Shown in pieces: positions 1-6,726 of a stretch of 11,532 nt of DNA. Each line of letters starts with the position of its first letter. Positions within the stretch are counted from its first letter, which is position 1. Made by a program: the position numbers and the translations under genes. The DNA lies in contig USDF01000044.1 in NCBI GenBank assembly GCA_900553405.1, positions 1 through 11,532 on the forward strand, read 5' to 3'. The notes below the pieces were generated by a model. That model saw only the letters and a list, made by a program, of their open reading frames with translations. It was not told the DNA's origin and did no database searches. The DNA is from an uncultured Clostridium sp. (GTDB lineage: Bacteria; Bacillota; Clostridia; TANB77; CAG-508).

Positions 1-2
1 AT

Positions 3-833
3 ACAGCAAATAGCCATTTAATGAAAAATAGTGAATGGGGAGCAGTAGCATATTTAAGTAAAAGTCAATATGGACAAAATGATGAAGAAATAAAAGTAAA
101 TAATGCAAATCTATTAAGTGGAAACAGAAAAAGAACATCAACATCTGGAAAAAGCGGAGTAGATAGTGTGTATGGAATAACAGGATGTACAAGTAATGAA
201 ACATCTGAAGGAAGTATTACAACAACAATAGAAGCAATAAATGGAGTAAGTGAAAATACAGCAAATGCAAATGGAATATATGTATGGAACCAAAAAACAG
301 GGCAAAATGCATCTACAACAGGAACAATATATGGAATATATGATATAAGTGGTTGTGTATGGGAAAGAACCGCAGATTTTATATCTAATGGACATGAATA
401 TTTGTTAGAATATGGAAAATCATTATTAGATGAAACAAAAGTAAATTATACAATAGATGAAAATACGAAAACTGTAACAGCAAATACAGGAGCAAGTACG
501 AAACATGTAACAATATATCCATATAGCTCACCAGAATCAAGTAATATAGATACAGCAAGCCAAAATAATTTTAAAAATAATACAAAAATATATGGAGATG
601 CAGTAAGAGAAACAACGAGTGCCAATGCAGGAACATCAAATTCAGGTTGGAGCACAAGTTCATGGAATTCGGACGCATCTTGCTTCCCAGCACTTTTTGG
701 TCCGGCATTCAAGCGTGGTGGCTGTTTATGGGATAATTCTGCTGCGGGTGCATTTGCGTTCATTAGCGTTGATGGGGCTAGCAATTTCCATTATGGCTTT
801 CGTGCAGTATTGGTTGCTGCACCAGCAATTTAA
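3..833 (+). CDS. FGE/C-type-lectin-fold surface-type protein, 5'-truncated; probable DGR target
   Basis: The frame is open to the left edge of the window (codons for T-A-N-S-H-L precede the first ATG at 21), so the true start lies outside and only the C-terminal ~276 residues are seen. Counting from the ATG at 21, an EWGAVAYLSKSQYG segment (5-18), a GIYDISGCVWER motif (105-116) and a C-terminal RGG...AGAFAF...GFRAVLV block (232-265) match the formylglycine-generating-enzyme/sulfatase-modifying fold, a C-type-lectin-like fold. The second motif corresponds to the family's GLYDMSGNVWEW. Proteins of this type in gut Clostridia often carry a prepilin-like N-terminus, but that part is not visible here. 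Real FGE catalytic cysteines are not evident, so a binding role is more likely than catalysis. From about residue 215 onward codon use changes abruptly (CGT for Arg, GCG, CCG, TCG), as expected if this part is a DGR variable region. A strong terminator follows 49 bases after the stop. Confidence 0.8.
   Translation, partial: TANSHLMKNSEWGAVAYLSKSQYGQNDEEIKVNNANLLSGNRKRTSTSGKSGVDSVYGITGCTSNETSEGSITTTIEAINGVSENTANANGIYVWNQKTGQNASTTGTIYGIYDISGCVWERTADFISNGHEYLLEYGKSLLDETKVNYTIDENTKTVTANTGASTKHVTIYPYSSPESSNIDTASQNNFKNNTKIYGDAVRETTSANAGTSNSGWSTSSWNSDASCFPALFGPAFKRGGCLWDNSAAGAFAFISVDGASNFHYGFRAVLVAAPAI
663..830 (+). other. candidate DGR variable region (VR) in the 3' end of the lectin-fold gene
   Basis: By hand count 661-833 is about 48% GC, against about 33% for 541-660 of the same gene. 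Both Arg codons here are CGT, whereas those in the rest of the gene are AGA. The encoded block (residues ~215-269) consists of fixed framework pieces (FKRGG, AGAFAF, YGFRAVLVA). Between them lie stretches rich in NNY codons: GAC, TCT, TGC, CTT, TTT, GGT, TGT, GAT, GCT, ATT, AGC, GTT, CAT, TAT. Known DGRs diversify the ligand-binding face of a C-type-lectin domain by adenine mutagenesis of AAY codons in a template repeat, leaving NNY codons in the VR at the 3' end of the target gene. Position, fold, codon pattern and compositional break all fit. The template repeat and reverse transcriptase are not in the window, so the call is inference. Confidence 0.6.
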
Positions 834-881
834 AATTTACTTATTTTAATAATTTTTAGAAGTTAAAATATAAAAAATATT

Positions 882-939
882 GCGAGCTTAAAATTTTCTT
901 AGATTTGCATCTAATAAAAAATTTTAGGCTCGCTTTTTT
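882..939 (+). terminator. strong intrinsic terminator after the lectin-fold gene
   Basis: A 16-bp stem (882-897 with 918-933, one G-U pair) starts with GCGAGC and closes with GCTCGC. An inner stem TTAGAT/ATCTAA (899-904, 909-914) lies around a TTGC loop, and a T run follows at 934-939. It ends transcription of the upstream gene. Confidence 0.85.
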
Positions 940-1016
940 AAGAAAATAAAAGGGGATGTTTCGTAAATAAAAGGGTAAAATTTATTTACTAACTACAAAT
1001 ATAATATACTAAAGTT

Positions 1017-1080
1017 ATTTGACCATTTTGTGAACAAATAGAAAATATTTGTGAAAATTATTAGAAATTTTAGGTCAAAT
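1017..1080. repeat. imperfect long hairpin between two terminators
   Basis: The outer arms ATTTGACC (1017-1024) and GGTCAAAT (1073-1080) are perfect 8-base inverted repeats. Inside them ACAAATA (1034-1040) and TATTTGT (1046-1052) form a second stem around GAAAA. No gene lies in 834-1193. Apart from this structure and the flanking terminators, the stretch holds only AT-rich sequence. It could be a small structured RNA, a remnant of a repeat, or chance in AT-rich DNA. Confidence 0.35.
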
Positions 1081-1134
1081 TTGCCTTTTGTTATAAAAAT
1101 ATCTTAGAATTTGTAACAATCATTTTATAGGAGA

Positions 1135-1185
1135 AAAAATAGAAACTCAATATCTTTGATTTCAAAATATTGAATTTCTATTTTT
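1135..1185 (-). terminator. intrinsic terminator of htrA
   Basis: Arms 1135-1153 and 1167-1185 are 19-base inverted repeats with one C/T mismatch, separated by a 13-base loop. The outer part of the stem is A-rich on one side and T-rich on the other, so on the minus strand the hairpin ends in a U-rich tract right after the htrA stop codon. It may also work in the other direction. Confidence 0.7.
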
Positions 1186-1193
1186 AATTTTAA

Positions 1194-2435
1194 TTATTGT
1201 TCTTGAAGAGTAAGTTTAAATTCTTTTTCATTTCCGTTACGATTAATAGTTAAGGTGATTTCATCTCCTATAGAATGAGCATTTTTAACTTCATTAAGTT
1301 CTTCCATAGTTTTAATTTCTTTTCCATCTATTTTTGTTATAACATCACCAATTTTTATTCCGGCTTTTTCAGCACTAGAAAATTCATCTACAGAAATAAC
1401 ATATACACCAACTACTAAATTGTTTGCTTTTGCTGTTTCTTCATCTAAATCTCTACCAGATATACCAATATAAGGTCTTTTAACTTTACTATATTGAATA
1501 AGTTGTTCATATATAGTTTTAGTTGAATTAATAGGGATTGCAAATCCCATTCCTTCTATTCCCGAACCAGACATTTTTAAAGTGTTAATTCCAATAATTT
1601 CACCATTACTATTTACTAAAGCTCCTCCACTATTACCTGAATTTATAGCAGCATCTGTTTGAATTAAAGTATAAGTTTTATTGTCTGATGTAACTTTTCT
1701 ATTAACAGCGCTAATTATTCCAGAAGAAACGCTACTTTGCATACCTAAAGGATTACCAATTGCCATAGCAAATTCACCAACTTTAACATTATCTGAATCA
1801 CCAAGAGTGGCAGCTGTTAGACCTGTTTTGTCTATTTTTAGAACAGCTAAATCAGTTTGTTCATCTGTGCCTACAATTGTAGCGTCATAAGCTGTTTCAT
1901 CATTATATAAATAAACAGTTACCTTATTTGCTTTTCCAACTTCATAAAAATTAGAAGAAGAACTTGTGTTTACAATATGATTGTTTGTTAAAATATATCC
2001 ATCTTCTCTAATAATAACACCTGAACCCTCAGCAGTAGCAGTGTTAGACATATTTCTATAAAATACAGAAGATACAGAATATTCTACCTTTATACCAACA
2101 ACAGATGGTAGAACCTTATTTGCAACACCTATACCAGTATCTGAAAAGTTTTCTAATGAAATGGCAGAAATAGTGCCATTAGAGGTATTTGTAGAAATTG
2201 CATTAGAAGAATTATTATCTGATTTTATAATGTCGTTTCTTATACTAGGAATACCAAAGCAAATTCCTACTACAAGACCAGCTCCTACGATGCCTGATAA
2301 GAAAGGAACAAACACTTGCTTTCCAAAATTTGAATTATTCTTATCTTTTTTAACTGAAATTGTTCCTATAGGTTTGTATTCAGTTTTACTTTCTTCTACT
2401 TTTTCACCTTCAATAATATTATCATTTTTTTCCAT
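1194..2435 (-). CDS. htrA: membrane-anchored HtrA/DegP-family serine protease
   Basis: This 413-residue protein has the HtrA layout: a charged cytoplasmic N-terminus, one membrane segment at about 41-63, a Ser/Asn/Thr-rich linker to ~90, a trypsin-like domain (~105-310) and one C-terminal PDZ domain (~320-410). The catalytic triad is visible as H153 (TNNHIV), D195 (TDLAVLK) and S269 (GNSGG). Such proteases sit on the outer face of the membrane and degrade or refold damaged exported proteins; the PDZ domain recognises exposed C-termini. The start is set by AGGAG at 2444-2448 on the minus strand, eight bases before the ATG. The gene is monocistronic, divergent from the pilin-like gene and closed by a hairpin at 1135-1185. 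Two TTTTCACA octamers upstream point to secretion-stress control. Length and motifs look complete and functional. Confidence 0.95.
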   Translation of the reverse strand: MEKNDNIIEGEKVEESKTEYKPIGTISVKKDKNNSNFGKQVFVPFLSGIVGAGLVVGICFGIPSIRNDIIKSDNNSSNAISTNTSNGTISAISLENFSDTGIGVANKVLPSVVGIKVEYSVSSVFYRNMSNTATAEGSGVIIREDGYILTNNHIVNTSSSSNFYEVGKANKVTVYLYNDETAYDATIVGTDEQTDLAVLKIDKTGLTAATLGDSDNVKVGEFAMAIGNPLGMQSSVSSGIISAVNRKVTSDNKTYTLIQTDAAINSGNSGGALVNSNGEIIGINTLKMSGSGIEGMGFAIPINSTKTIYEQLIQYSKVKRPYIGISGRDLDEETAKANNLVVGVYVISVDEFSSAEKAGIKIGDVITKIDGKEIKTMEELNEVKNAHSIGDEITLTINRNGNEKEFKLTLQEQ

Positions 2436-2492
2436 AATAAAGACTCCTTTTTAATTATTTTTTCCTAATTTACACATAGCATACAACTTAAT

Positions 2493-2511
2493 TGTGAAAA
2501 ACGTGTGAAAA
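2493..2511 (-). promoter_or_regulatory. tandem TTTTCACA octamers upstream of htrA (CssR-box-like)
   Basis: On the minus strand TTTTCACA occurs twice, at 2504-2511 and 2493-2500, exactly 11 bases apart, so on the same helix face. Repeated octamers of this sequence are described in the Bacillus subtilis htrA (ykdA) and htrB (yvtA) promoters controlled by the CssRS secretion-stress two-component system. A weak -10 candidate TATGCT lies downstream at 2478-2483 without a good -35, as expected for an activator-dependent promoter. No CssR gene is in the window. Confidence 0.55.
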
Positions 2512-2526
2512 TAATGTTATATTATA

Positions 2527-2555
2527 TTGATTTTATTAGATTGTCAATATATAAT
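2527..2555 (+). promoter_or_regulatory. sigma-A-type promoter for the pilin-like/rnhB/pdp cluster
   Basis: TTGATT (2527-2532) and a perfect TATAAT (2550-2555) are 17 bases apart, placing the start near 2562 and leaving a ~55-base leader before the ATG at 2618. The promoter sits next to the htrA octamers on the divergent side. Confidence 0.65.
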
Positions 2556-2617
2556 AAATGTGTAAGAGATACATATATTTGAGTAAAAAATGTATTTTAT
2601 GAAAGGAATGAAATAAA

Positions 2618-3178
2618 ATGAAAAGTCAAAAAGGAATGTCACATATTGCTTGGATTTTAGCTATTGTAGTAATTATTGGACTTGTTATATGTGCATTATT
2701 TTTTTCAAAAATAAAACTAGAAGATGAAGTATTAAAAATGTACGAAACAGATATGCTATTAATTCAAGGAAAAGCAAAAGTATTATCAAAAGAAGCTATC
2801 GTAAAAGGAAATGATGATGGTTTAAAAGGTAAAAAAATAGAAGAAAATTTAGAAGATGAGACTATAAAAAAACTATTAGAAGATAGTGTAATATCAAAAG
2901 AAGAAAAAGATTTTTCAAAATATTATATAATAGACAAACAGACTTTAGATGAAATGGGATTAACAGATGTAAAAATAAGAGATGGTTTTTATATAGTAAA
3001 TTACAATACAGATGAAATTATTTATGCAAAAGGAATTACTATAGAAGACAAAACATATTACAAATTAACTGAAATAAAAGAAGCTAATAGTAAAAAAGAA
3101 AATCAAAATGAAGTCATAAATGAGACAACGAATGAAACAACAACTGAAAACGAGACAACTGAGGAAAGTGAAGAATAG
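2618..3178 (+). CDS. single-pass membrane protein with pilin-like N-terminus and acidic Thr/Asn/Glu tail
   Basis: The 186-residue product begins MKSQKG, followed by an unbroken hydrophobic helix at about 9-30. This resembles a short type IV prepilin leader, with possible cleavage after G6. The Glu normally at position 5 of the mature pilin is absent (A11 takes its place), so assembly into a pilus is doubtful. Residues 31-155 form a charged, probably alpha/beta ectodomain. The last ~30 residues are low-complexity Asn, Thr and Glu, ending in acidic residues. Its start is supported by AAAGGA at 2602-2607. It is the first gene after the 2527 promoter, with 78 bases and no terminator before rnhB, so the three downstream genes are probably co-transcribed. 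I do not recognise a defined function. Alternatives are a pseudopilin-like secretion component or a simple anchored extracellular protein. Confidence 0.75.
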   Translation: MKSQKGMSHIAWILAIVVIIGLVICALFFSKIKLEDEVLKMYETDMLLIQGKAKVLSKEAIVKGNDDGLKGKKIEENLEDETIKKLLEDSVISKEEKDFSKYYIIDKQTLDEMGLTDVKIRDGFYIVNYNTDEIIYAKGITIEDKTYYKLTEIKEANSKKENQNEVINETTNETTTENETTEESEE

Positions 3179-3256
3179 AAAAAATCAATAATATAAAATA
3201 GCATTTAAATAAAAATAACTAGGAAAAATAATAAAAGAGTAGCAGAGGAAATTTAA

Positions 3257-3883
3257 ATGAAGGAAAAAGAAGAACAAAGATTAACTGAATTAAAAAAAAT
3301 AGAAAACGAAATTTATAAAACAGGAGTACAGACAATTTGTGGAATAGATGAAGCAGGTCGTGGACCTTTAGCAGGACCTGTTGTAGTAGCTGCTGTAATT
3401 ATGCCAAAAGATTCATTTATAGAGGGAGTGAATGACTCTAAAAAAGTTTCAGAGAAGAAAAGAGAAGCTTTATATGAGCAAATAACAAATGAAGCAATAG
3501 CGTGGGGAGTAGGTATAATAGATCAAAAAGAAATAGACGAAATAAATATTTTAAATGCTACAAAAAAAGGGCTAACAACAGCAATAAAAGAGTTGAAAGT
3601 CAAACCAGATAGAATTATAGTAGATGCTTTAGATAAAATAGATACTTTAGGAATACCATATACTCCAATAATAAAAGGAGATGCAAAATGTTATTCAATA
3701 GCAGCGGCATCAATTATTGCAAAAGTTACAAGGGATAGAATAATGCGTCAGTGGGATGAAATTTATCCTATGTATGGTTTTGAAAAACACAAAGGTTATG
3801 GTACAGCAATGCATATGCAAGCAATAAGAGAATATGGACTATGTCCAATACACAGAAGAAGTTTTACGAAAAATATAAAATAG
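3257..3883 (+). CDS. rnhB: ribonuclease HII
   Basis: RNase HII cleaves the RNA strand of RNA:DNA hybrids and cuts at single ribonucleotides embedded in DNA, starting ribonucleotide excision repair in the cytoplasm. The 208-residue length is normal for the family. The GIDEAGRGPLAG block gives the metal ligands D31 and E32 and the GRG motif (34-36) that recognises the RNA-DNA junction. NDSKKVS (59-65), VDAL with D123, GDAKCYSIAAASIIAK (141-156, D142) and the C-terminal HKGYGT and CPIHRRSF segments (178-183, 196-203) complete the active site and substrate-binding region. The ATG follows AGAGGA at 3244-3249. It is the middle gene of the cluster, and its stop lies only 11 bases before the pdp start, which implies coupled translation. 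Confidence 0.97.
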   Translation: MKEKEEQRLTELKKIENEIYKTGVQTICGIDEAGRGPLAGPVVVAAVIMPKDSFIEGVNDSKKVSEKKREALYEQITNEAIAWGVGIIDQKEIDEINILNATKKGLTTAIKELKVKPDRIIVDALDKIDTLGIPYTPIIKGDAKCYSIAAASIIAKVTRDRIMRQWDEIYPMYGFEKHKGYGTAMHMQAIREYGLCPIHRRSFTKNIK

Positions 3884-3894
3884 AGGATAAAATT

Positions 3895-5190
3895 ATGAAT
3901 ATTTTAGATATTATTTCAAAGAAAAGAGACCAAAAAGAGTTATCAAAAGAAGAGATAGAATATTTTATAAAAAATTATACTAATGGAAATATTGCAGACT
4001 ATCAAGCAGCAGCATTAGTAATGGCAATATATTTAAATGGAATGACAAAAGAGGAAACGACTTATCTTACAATAGCAATGGCAAATTCAGGAGATGTACT
4101 AGATTTATCTGAATTAGGAATAGTTATAGATAAACACTCAACAGGTGGAGTTGGAGACAAAATAACATTAATTTTAATGCCTATAATGGCAGCTTTAGGA
4201 GTAGTTGTTGCGAAAATGTCTGGTAGAGGATTAGGTTTTACAGGGGGAACAGCAGACAAGTTAGAATCTATACCAGGTTATAGAACAAATATAAGTGAAG
4301 AAGAATTTAGAAATAATGTTAAAGAAATAGGAATAAGCTTAATAACACAAACTGCAAATTTAGCGCCAGCAGATAAAAAGCTATATGCATTAAGAGATAC
4401 AATTTCTTGTACAGATAGTATTCCACTTATAGCATCTAGTATAATGAGTAAGAAAATAGCAGCTGGGGCAAATAAAGTAGTTTTAGATGTAACATGTGGA
4501 AGTGGAGCATTTATGAAAAATAAAGAAGAAGCTGTAAAACTTTCAAAAGTTATGAAACAAATAGGAGAACTTGCAGGAAAAGAAACTATATGTATAATTA
4601 CCAATATGAATGAACCTTTAGGAAATGCTGTGGGAAATAGTTTAGAAATGATAGAAACAATAAATTCGTTAAAAGGGAATATGCCAGAAGATGTTAAAGA
4701 GGTAGTACTAGAATTAGGAAGCTACATACTTAAACTTGCAGGAAAAGGTGAAAATATAGAAGAAAATAAAATAAAAATAGAAAATTGCATTAATTCTGGA
4801 AAGGCGTATAAGAAATTTGTTGAATTAATACATAGACAAGGTGGAGATATATCTTATTGTGAAAATACAGAAAAGTTTGAAAAAGCAAGATATCAAGCAA
4901 ACATAGCTTTTGAAGAAGGTTATATAAGTAAGATAGATGCAGAAAAAATAGGAAAGATTGCATGTAATTTAGGAGCAGGAAGAATAAAAAAAGAAGATAA
5001 AATAGATATTTCAGCAGGTATAATAGTAAATAAGAAAGTAGGAGATTATACTAAAAAAGAAGATATAGTAGCGATATTATATTCAAATAGCAAAGAAAAA
5101 ATAGAAGAAGCTAAAGAGATGATAAATCAAGCTATTACAATAACAGATAAAAAAGTAGAAAAAGAAAAAATGATTTTAGGAATAATTTAA
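3895..5190 (+). CDS. pdp: pyrimidine-nucleoside phosphorylase
   Basis: This enzyme reversibly phosphorolyses uridine, deoxyuridine and thymidine to the base and (deoxy)ribose-1-phosphate in nucleoside salvage. The 431-residue protein matches Bacillus Pdp in length. MNILDIISKKRD at the N-terminus is family-typical. The phosphate-binding loop DKHSTGGVGDK spans 79-89. The family signature SGRGLGFTGGTADKLE (109-124) is complete, followed by R167 (LRDT) and the SSIMSKK segment (181-187) expected to hold the pyrimidine. The ATG at 3895 was chosen over the in-frame ATG at 3841. It is preceded by AGAGGA (3882-3887), gives the usual N-terminus and avoids overlap with rnhB. Bacillus-type Pdp has broad pyrimidine specificity, but the sequence alone does not separate it firmly from a strict thymidine phosphorylase (DeoA). 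A hairpin at 5253-5288 ends the transcript. Confidence 0.93.
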   Translation: MNILDIISKKRDQKELSKEEIEYFIKNYTNGNIADYQAAALVMAIYLNGMTKEETTYLTIAMANSGDVLDLSELGIVIDKHSTGGVGDKITLILMPIMAALGVVVAKMSGRGLGFTGGTADKLESIPGYRTNISEEEFRNNVKEIGISLITQTANLAPADKKLYALRDTISCTDSIPLIASSIMSKKIAAGANKVVLDVTCGSGAFMKNKEEAVKLSKVMKQIGELAGKETICIITNMNEPLGNAVGNSLEMIETINSLKGNMPEDVKEVVLELGSYILKLAGKGENIEENKIKIENCINSGKAYKKFVELIHRQGGDISYCENTEKFEKARYQANIAFEEGYISKIDAEKIGKIACNLGAGRIKKEDKIDISAGIIVNKKVGDYTKKEDIVAILYSNSKEKIEEAKEMINQAITITDKKVEKEKMILGII

Positions 5191-5252
5191 AATAATTTGA
5201 AAAGATTTTATAATTGAATAAAATATGATAACTTTCTTAGAATATAAAAAAG

Positions 5253-5288
5253 AAAGAACAACTTATAAAAATATAGGTTGTTCTTTTT
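5253..5288. terminator. terminator shared by pdp and the convergent zinc-ribbon gene
   Basis: The 10-base arms AAAGAACAAC (5253-5262) and GTTGTTCTTT (5277-5286) are perfect inverted repeats, with T residues continuing to 5288. Read on the minus strand the hairpin is also followed by a T-rich run, so it can serve both converging genes. Confidence 0.75.
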
Positions 5289-5329
5289 ATATATAAAATT
5301 AGGGTTTTAATTTTATATCAAAGTTAATA

Positions 5330-5593
5330 TTATAAATTGGTATTTCCATTTTTCAAAATATCAAAATTTACACCATATGCTGAAAAATCATTTTCACTAA
5401 TAAAGCGATTTAAATTTTTTGAAGAAATACCAGTGTTGCTTGCTAAAGTATCAATTGAAGAAGGCAAATCATTTTCTTGTAAAAATGTTTCTAGTTTAGC
5501 TAAATCACTTATATCTTTTGTTTTACAATTAGGGCAAACGCAGTCATTTGAAGTAAAGAAAGCGCCACATCTTTTACATCTATTTAAATCCAT
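5330..5593 (-). CDS. small zinc-ribbon plus helix-turn-helix protein, YvyF-like
   Basis: This 87-residue protein starts with a zinc ribbon formed by C6-x2-C9 and C20-x2-C23 (C18 is an extra cysteine). Residues 30-70 form a helical region (DLAKLETFL, then IDTLASNTGISSKNLNRFI) that looks like a winged or plain helix-turn-helix. The order of a short Zn ribbon followed by an HTH resembles the YvyF family, named for its place in Bacillus flagellar operons. There are no flagellar genes nearby, so a flagellar role should not be assumed. The start is firm: AGGAGG at 5600-5605 lies six bases before the ATG, with a good promoter at 5621-5650. It may be a DNA- or RNA-binding regulator; the target is unknown. 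It is transcribed alone and ends against pdp. Confidence 0.8.
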   Translation of the reverse strand: MDLNRCKRCGAFFTSNDCVCPNCKTKDISDLAKLETFLQENDLPSSIDTLASNTGISSKNLNRFISENDFSAYGVNFDILKNGNTNL

Positions 5594-5620
5594 AATTTTC
5601 CTCCTAAACTTTACTCTTAT

Positions 5621-5650
5621 ATATTAAATCAAATTATGATATTTTGTCAA
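5621..5650 (-). promoter_or_regulatory. promoter for the zinc-ribbon gene
   Basis: On the minus strand a perfect TTGACA (5645-5650) is followed after 18 bases by TAATAT (5621-5626), with TTAATA at 17 bases as an overlapping alternative. The leader to the ATG at 5593 is short, about 20 bases. Confidence 0.6.
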
Positions 5651-5709
5651 TAATTTTATCAGAAAATGTCGATATTTTCTAAAAATAAATTTACAATATT
5701 ATGTTTACA

Positions 5710-5765
5710 ACAAGCACAAAATATGATATAAATAGAACAATCTATTTAGCACATTTTGTGCTTGT
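5710..5765. repeat. long hairpin in the 5651-5970 non-coding stretch
   Basis: The perfect 13-base arms ACAAGCACAAAAT (5710-5722) and ATTTTGTGCTTGT (5753-5765) enclose an inner stem AAATAG/CTATTT (5730-5735, 5742-5747) with loop AACAAT. No T run follows directly, so it is not a standard terminator for either neighbour. No clear target duplication flanks it. The rest of 5651-5970 holds a 14-base palindrome at 5791-5804 (ATTATTCGAATAAT), AGTAAA-type short repeats at 5845-5880, and the AAAGGA site for the next gene. I see no gene. Confidence 0.5.
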
Positions 5766-5970
5766 ATTAATTTCTAAAAAGTTAAATCAAATTATTCGAA
5801 TAATATTAATTCTAAAACAAATCCAAAAGGAAATATAAGAAAGCAGTAAAATGTAGTAAGTAAAAAGTAAATAGTATAAATTGCAAAATTGTTAAAATAA
5901 TTTTGTTTTATTAAACGAGCCTAATTTAATGTACTAATAGAAAACTAAAAAACTGAAAGGAATAGAAAAT

Positions 5971-6726
5971 ATGGAACATAAAGAAGAATTATTAAAACCA
6001 AAGATAGATGTAGTATTTCATTCAATATTTAGAAAAGGTAATGAAAGAATAACAAAAGCATTAATAACATCAATAACAAAAGAAAAAATAGAAGATATAG
6101 AATTAGATAATGACAGGTACATAATAGGAAAATATCCAGAAGAAAAGCTAGGAATACTAGATTTAAAAGCAACATTAGATAATGGAACAATATGTGATAT
6201 AGAAATTCAACTAGCAGATAATAAAGATACTGCAGAAAGATTTTTGTTTTATTGGAGTAGAATATATTCAGGTCAATTAGTAAAAGGCGATGATTATGGA
6301 AAACTAAATAAAGTAATAGGAATAATAATATTAGATTATAACTTTGAAAAAACAAAAGAAATAGAACGTATAAGTACCAAATGGAAGATAAAAGAAGTGA
6401 CAACAGGTAAAGAAATAGTATTGACAGATATGTTAGAGCTTTATATAATAGAAATACCAAAAGTAAAAAGGATATTAGAAAAAGAGCCAAATGATAAGTT
6501 AGCACAATGGGTACAATTTCTAGATAATCCTAATGAAAAGGAGGTATTAAAAGCAATGGAAAATAATGAAGAAATAAAAGAAGCAATGGAAGAACTAGAA
6601 GAAGTAAGTAAAATAAAGCAATTAAGAAGAATAGCAGAATTAAAAGATAAAGCAATAAGAGATGAGAAAAATGGATTAAGGCATGCTAAAGAGGAGGGGG
6701 TAAAAGAAGGAAGAAAAGAACGGTGA
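5971..6726 (+). CDS. Rpn-family PD-(D/E)XK nuclease / putative transposase, C-terminal frameshift
   Basis: Rpn proteins are PD-(D/E)XK-fold DNA endonucleases annotated as recombination-promoting nucleases or putative transposases, and are common in multicopy form in gut Firmicutes. The N-terminal LKPKIDVVFHSIF (8-20) is the family hallmark. GILDLKATLDNGTICDIEIQ (61-80) supplies the nuclease core with D64, E78 and Q80. ERFLFYWSRIYSGQL (89-103) and the KGDDY motif after it complete the domain. Residues 190-251 are a charged, probably coiled-coil helical tail. The ATG follows GAAAGGA at 5955-5961. The frame stops at 6724-6726. In the next frame, from 6722, the sequence continues with a typical Rpn C-terminus, so this copy has one extra base near 6721 or two missing. 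The catalytic domain is intact; the loss of ~37 C-terminal residues may or may not inactivate it. Confidence 0.85.
   Translation: MEHKEELLKPKIDVVFHSIFRKGNERITKALITSITKEKIEDIELDNDRYIIGKYPEEKLGILDLKATLDNGTICDIEIQLADNKDTAERFLFYWSRIYSGQLVKGDDYGKLNKVIGIIILDYNFEKTKEIERISTKWKIKEVTTGKEIVLTDMLELYIIEIPKVKRILEKEPNDKLAQWVQFLDNPNEKEVLKAMENNEEIKEAMEELEEVSKIKQLRRIAELKDKAIRDEKNGLRHAKEEGVKEGRKER

Noticed and set aside
138..784. Minus-strand open frames opposite the lectin-fold gene
   Set aside because: They lack ribosome binding sites, have low-complexity composition and are mirror frames of the real gene.
882..939. Hairpin after the lectin gene as a DGR cruciform needed for retrohoming
   Set aside because: It is about 50 bases past the candidate VR and ends in a T run, so an intrinsic terminator explains it.
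1050..1057. A third TTTTCACA octamer (minus strand) near the htrA 3' end
   Set aside because: It is single, downstream of the gene and inside a hairpin, so likely chance.
3841..3894. Earlier in-frame ATG for pdp at 3841
   Set aside because: It would overlap rnhB by 43 bases and add 18 residues absent from the family; AGAGGA at 3882 points to the ATG at 3895.
5791..5804. 14-base perfect palindrome ATTATTCGAATAAT as an operator
   Set aside because: It is far from any identified promoter and such AT palindromes arise by chance; noted only as sequence.
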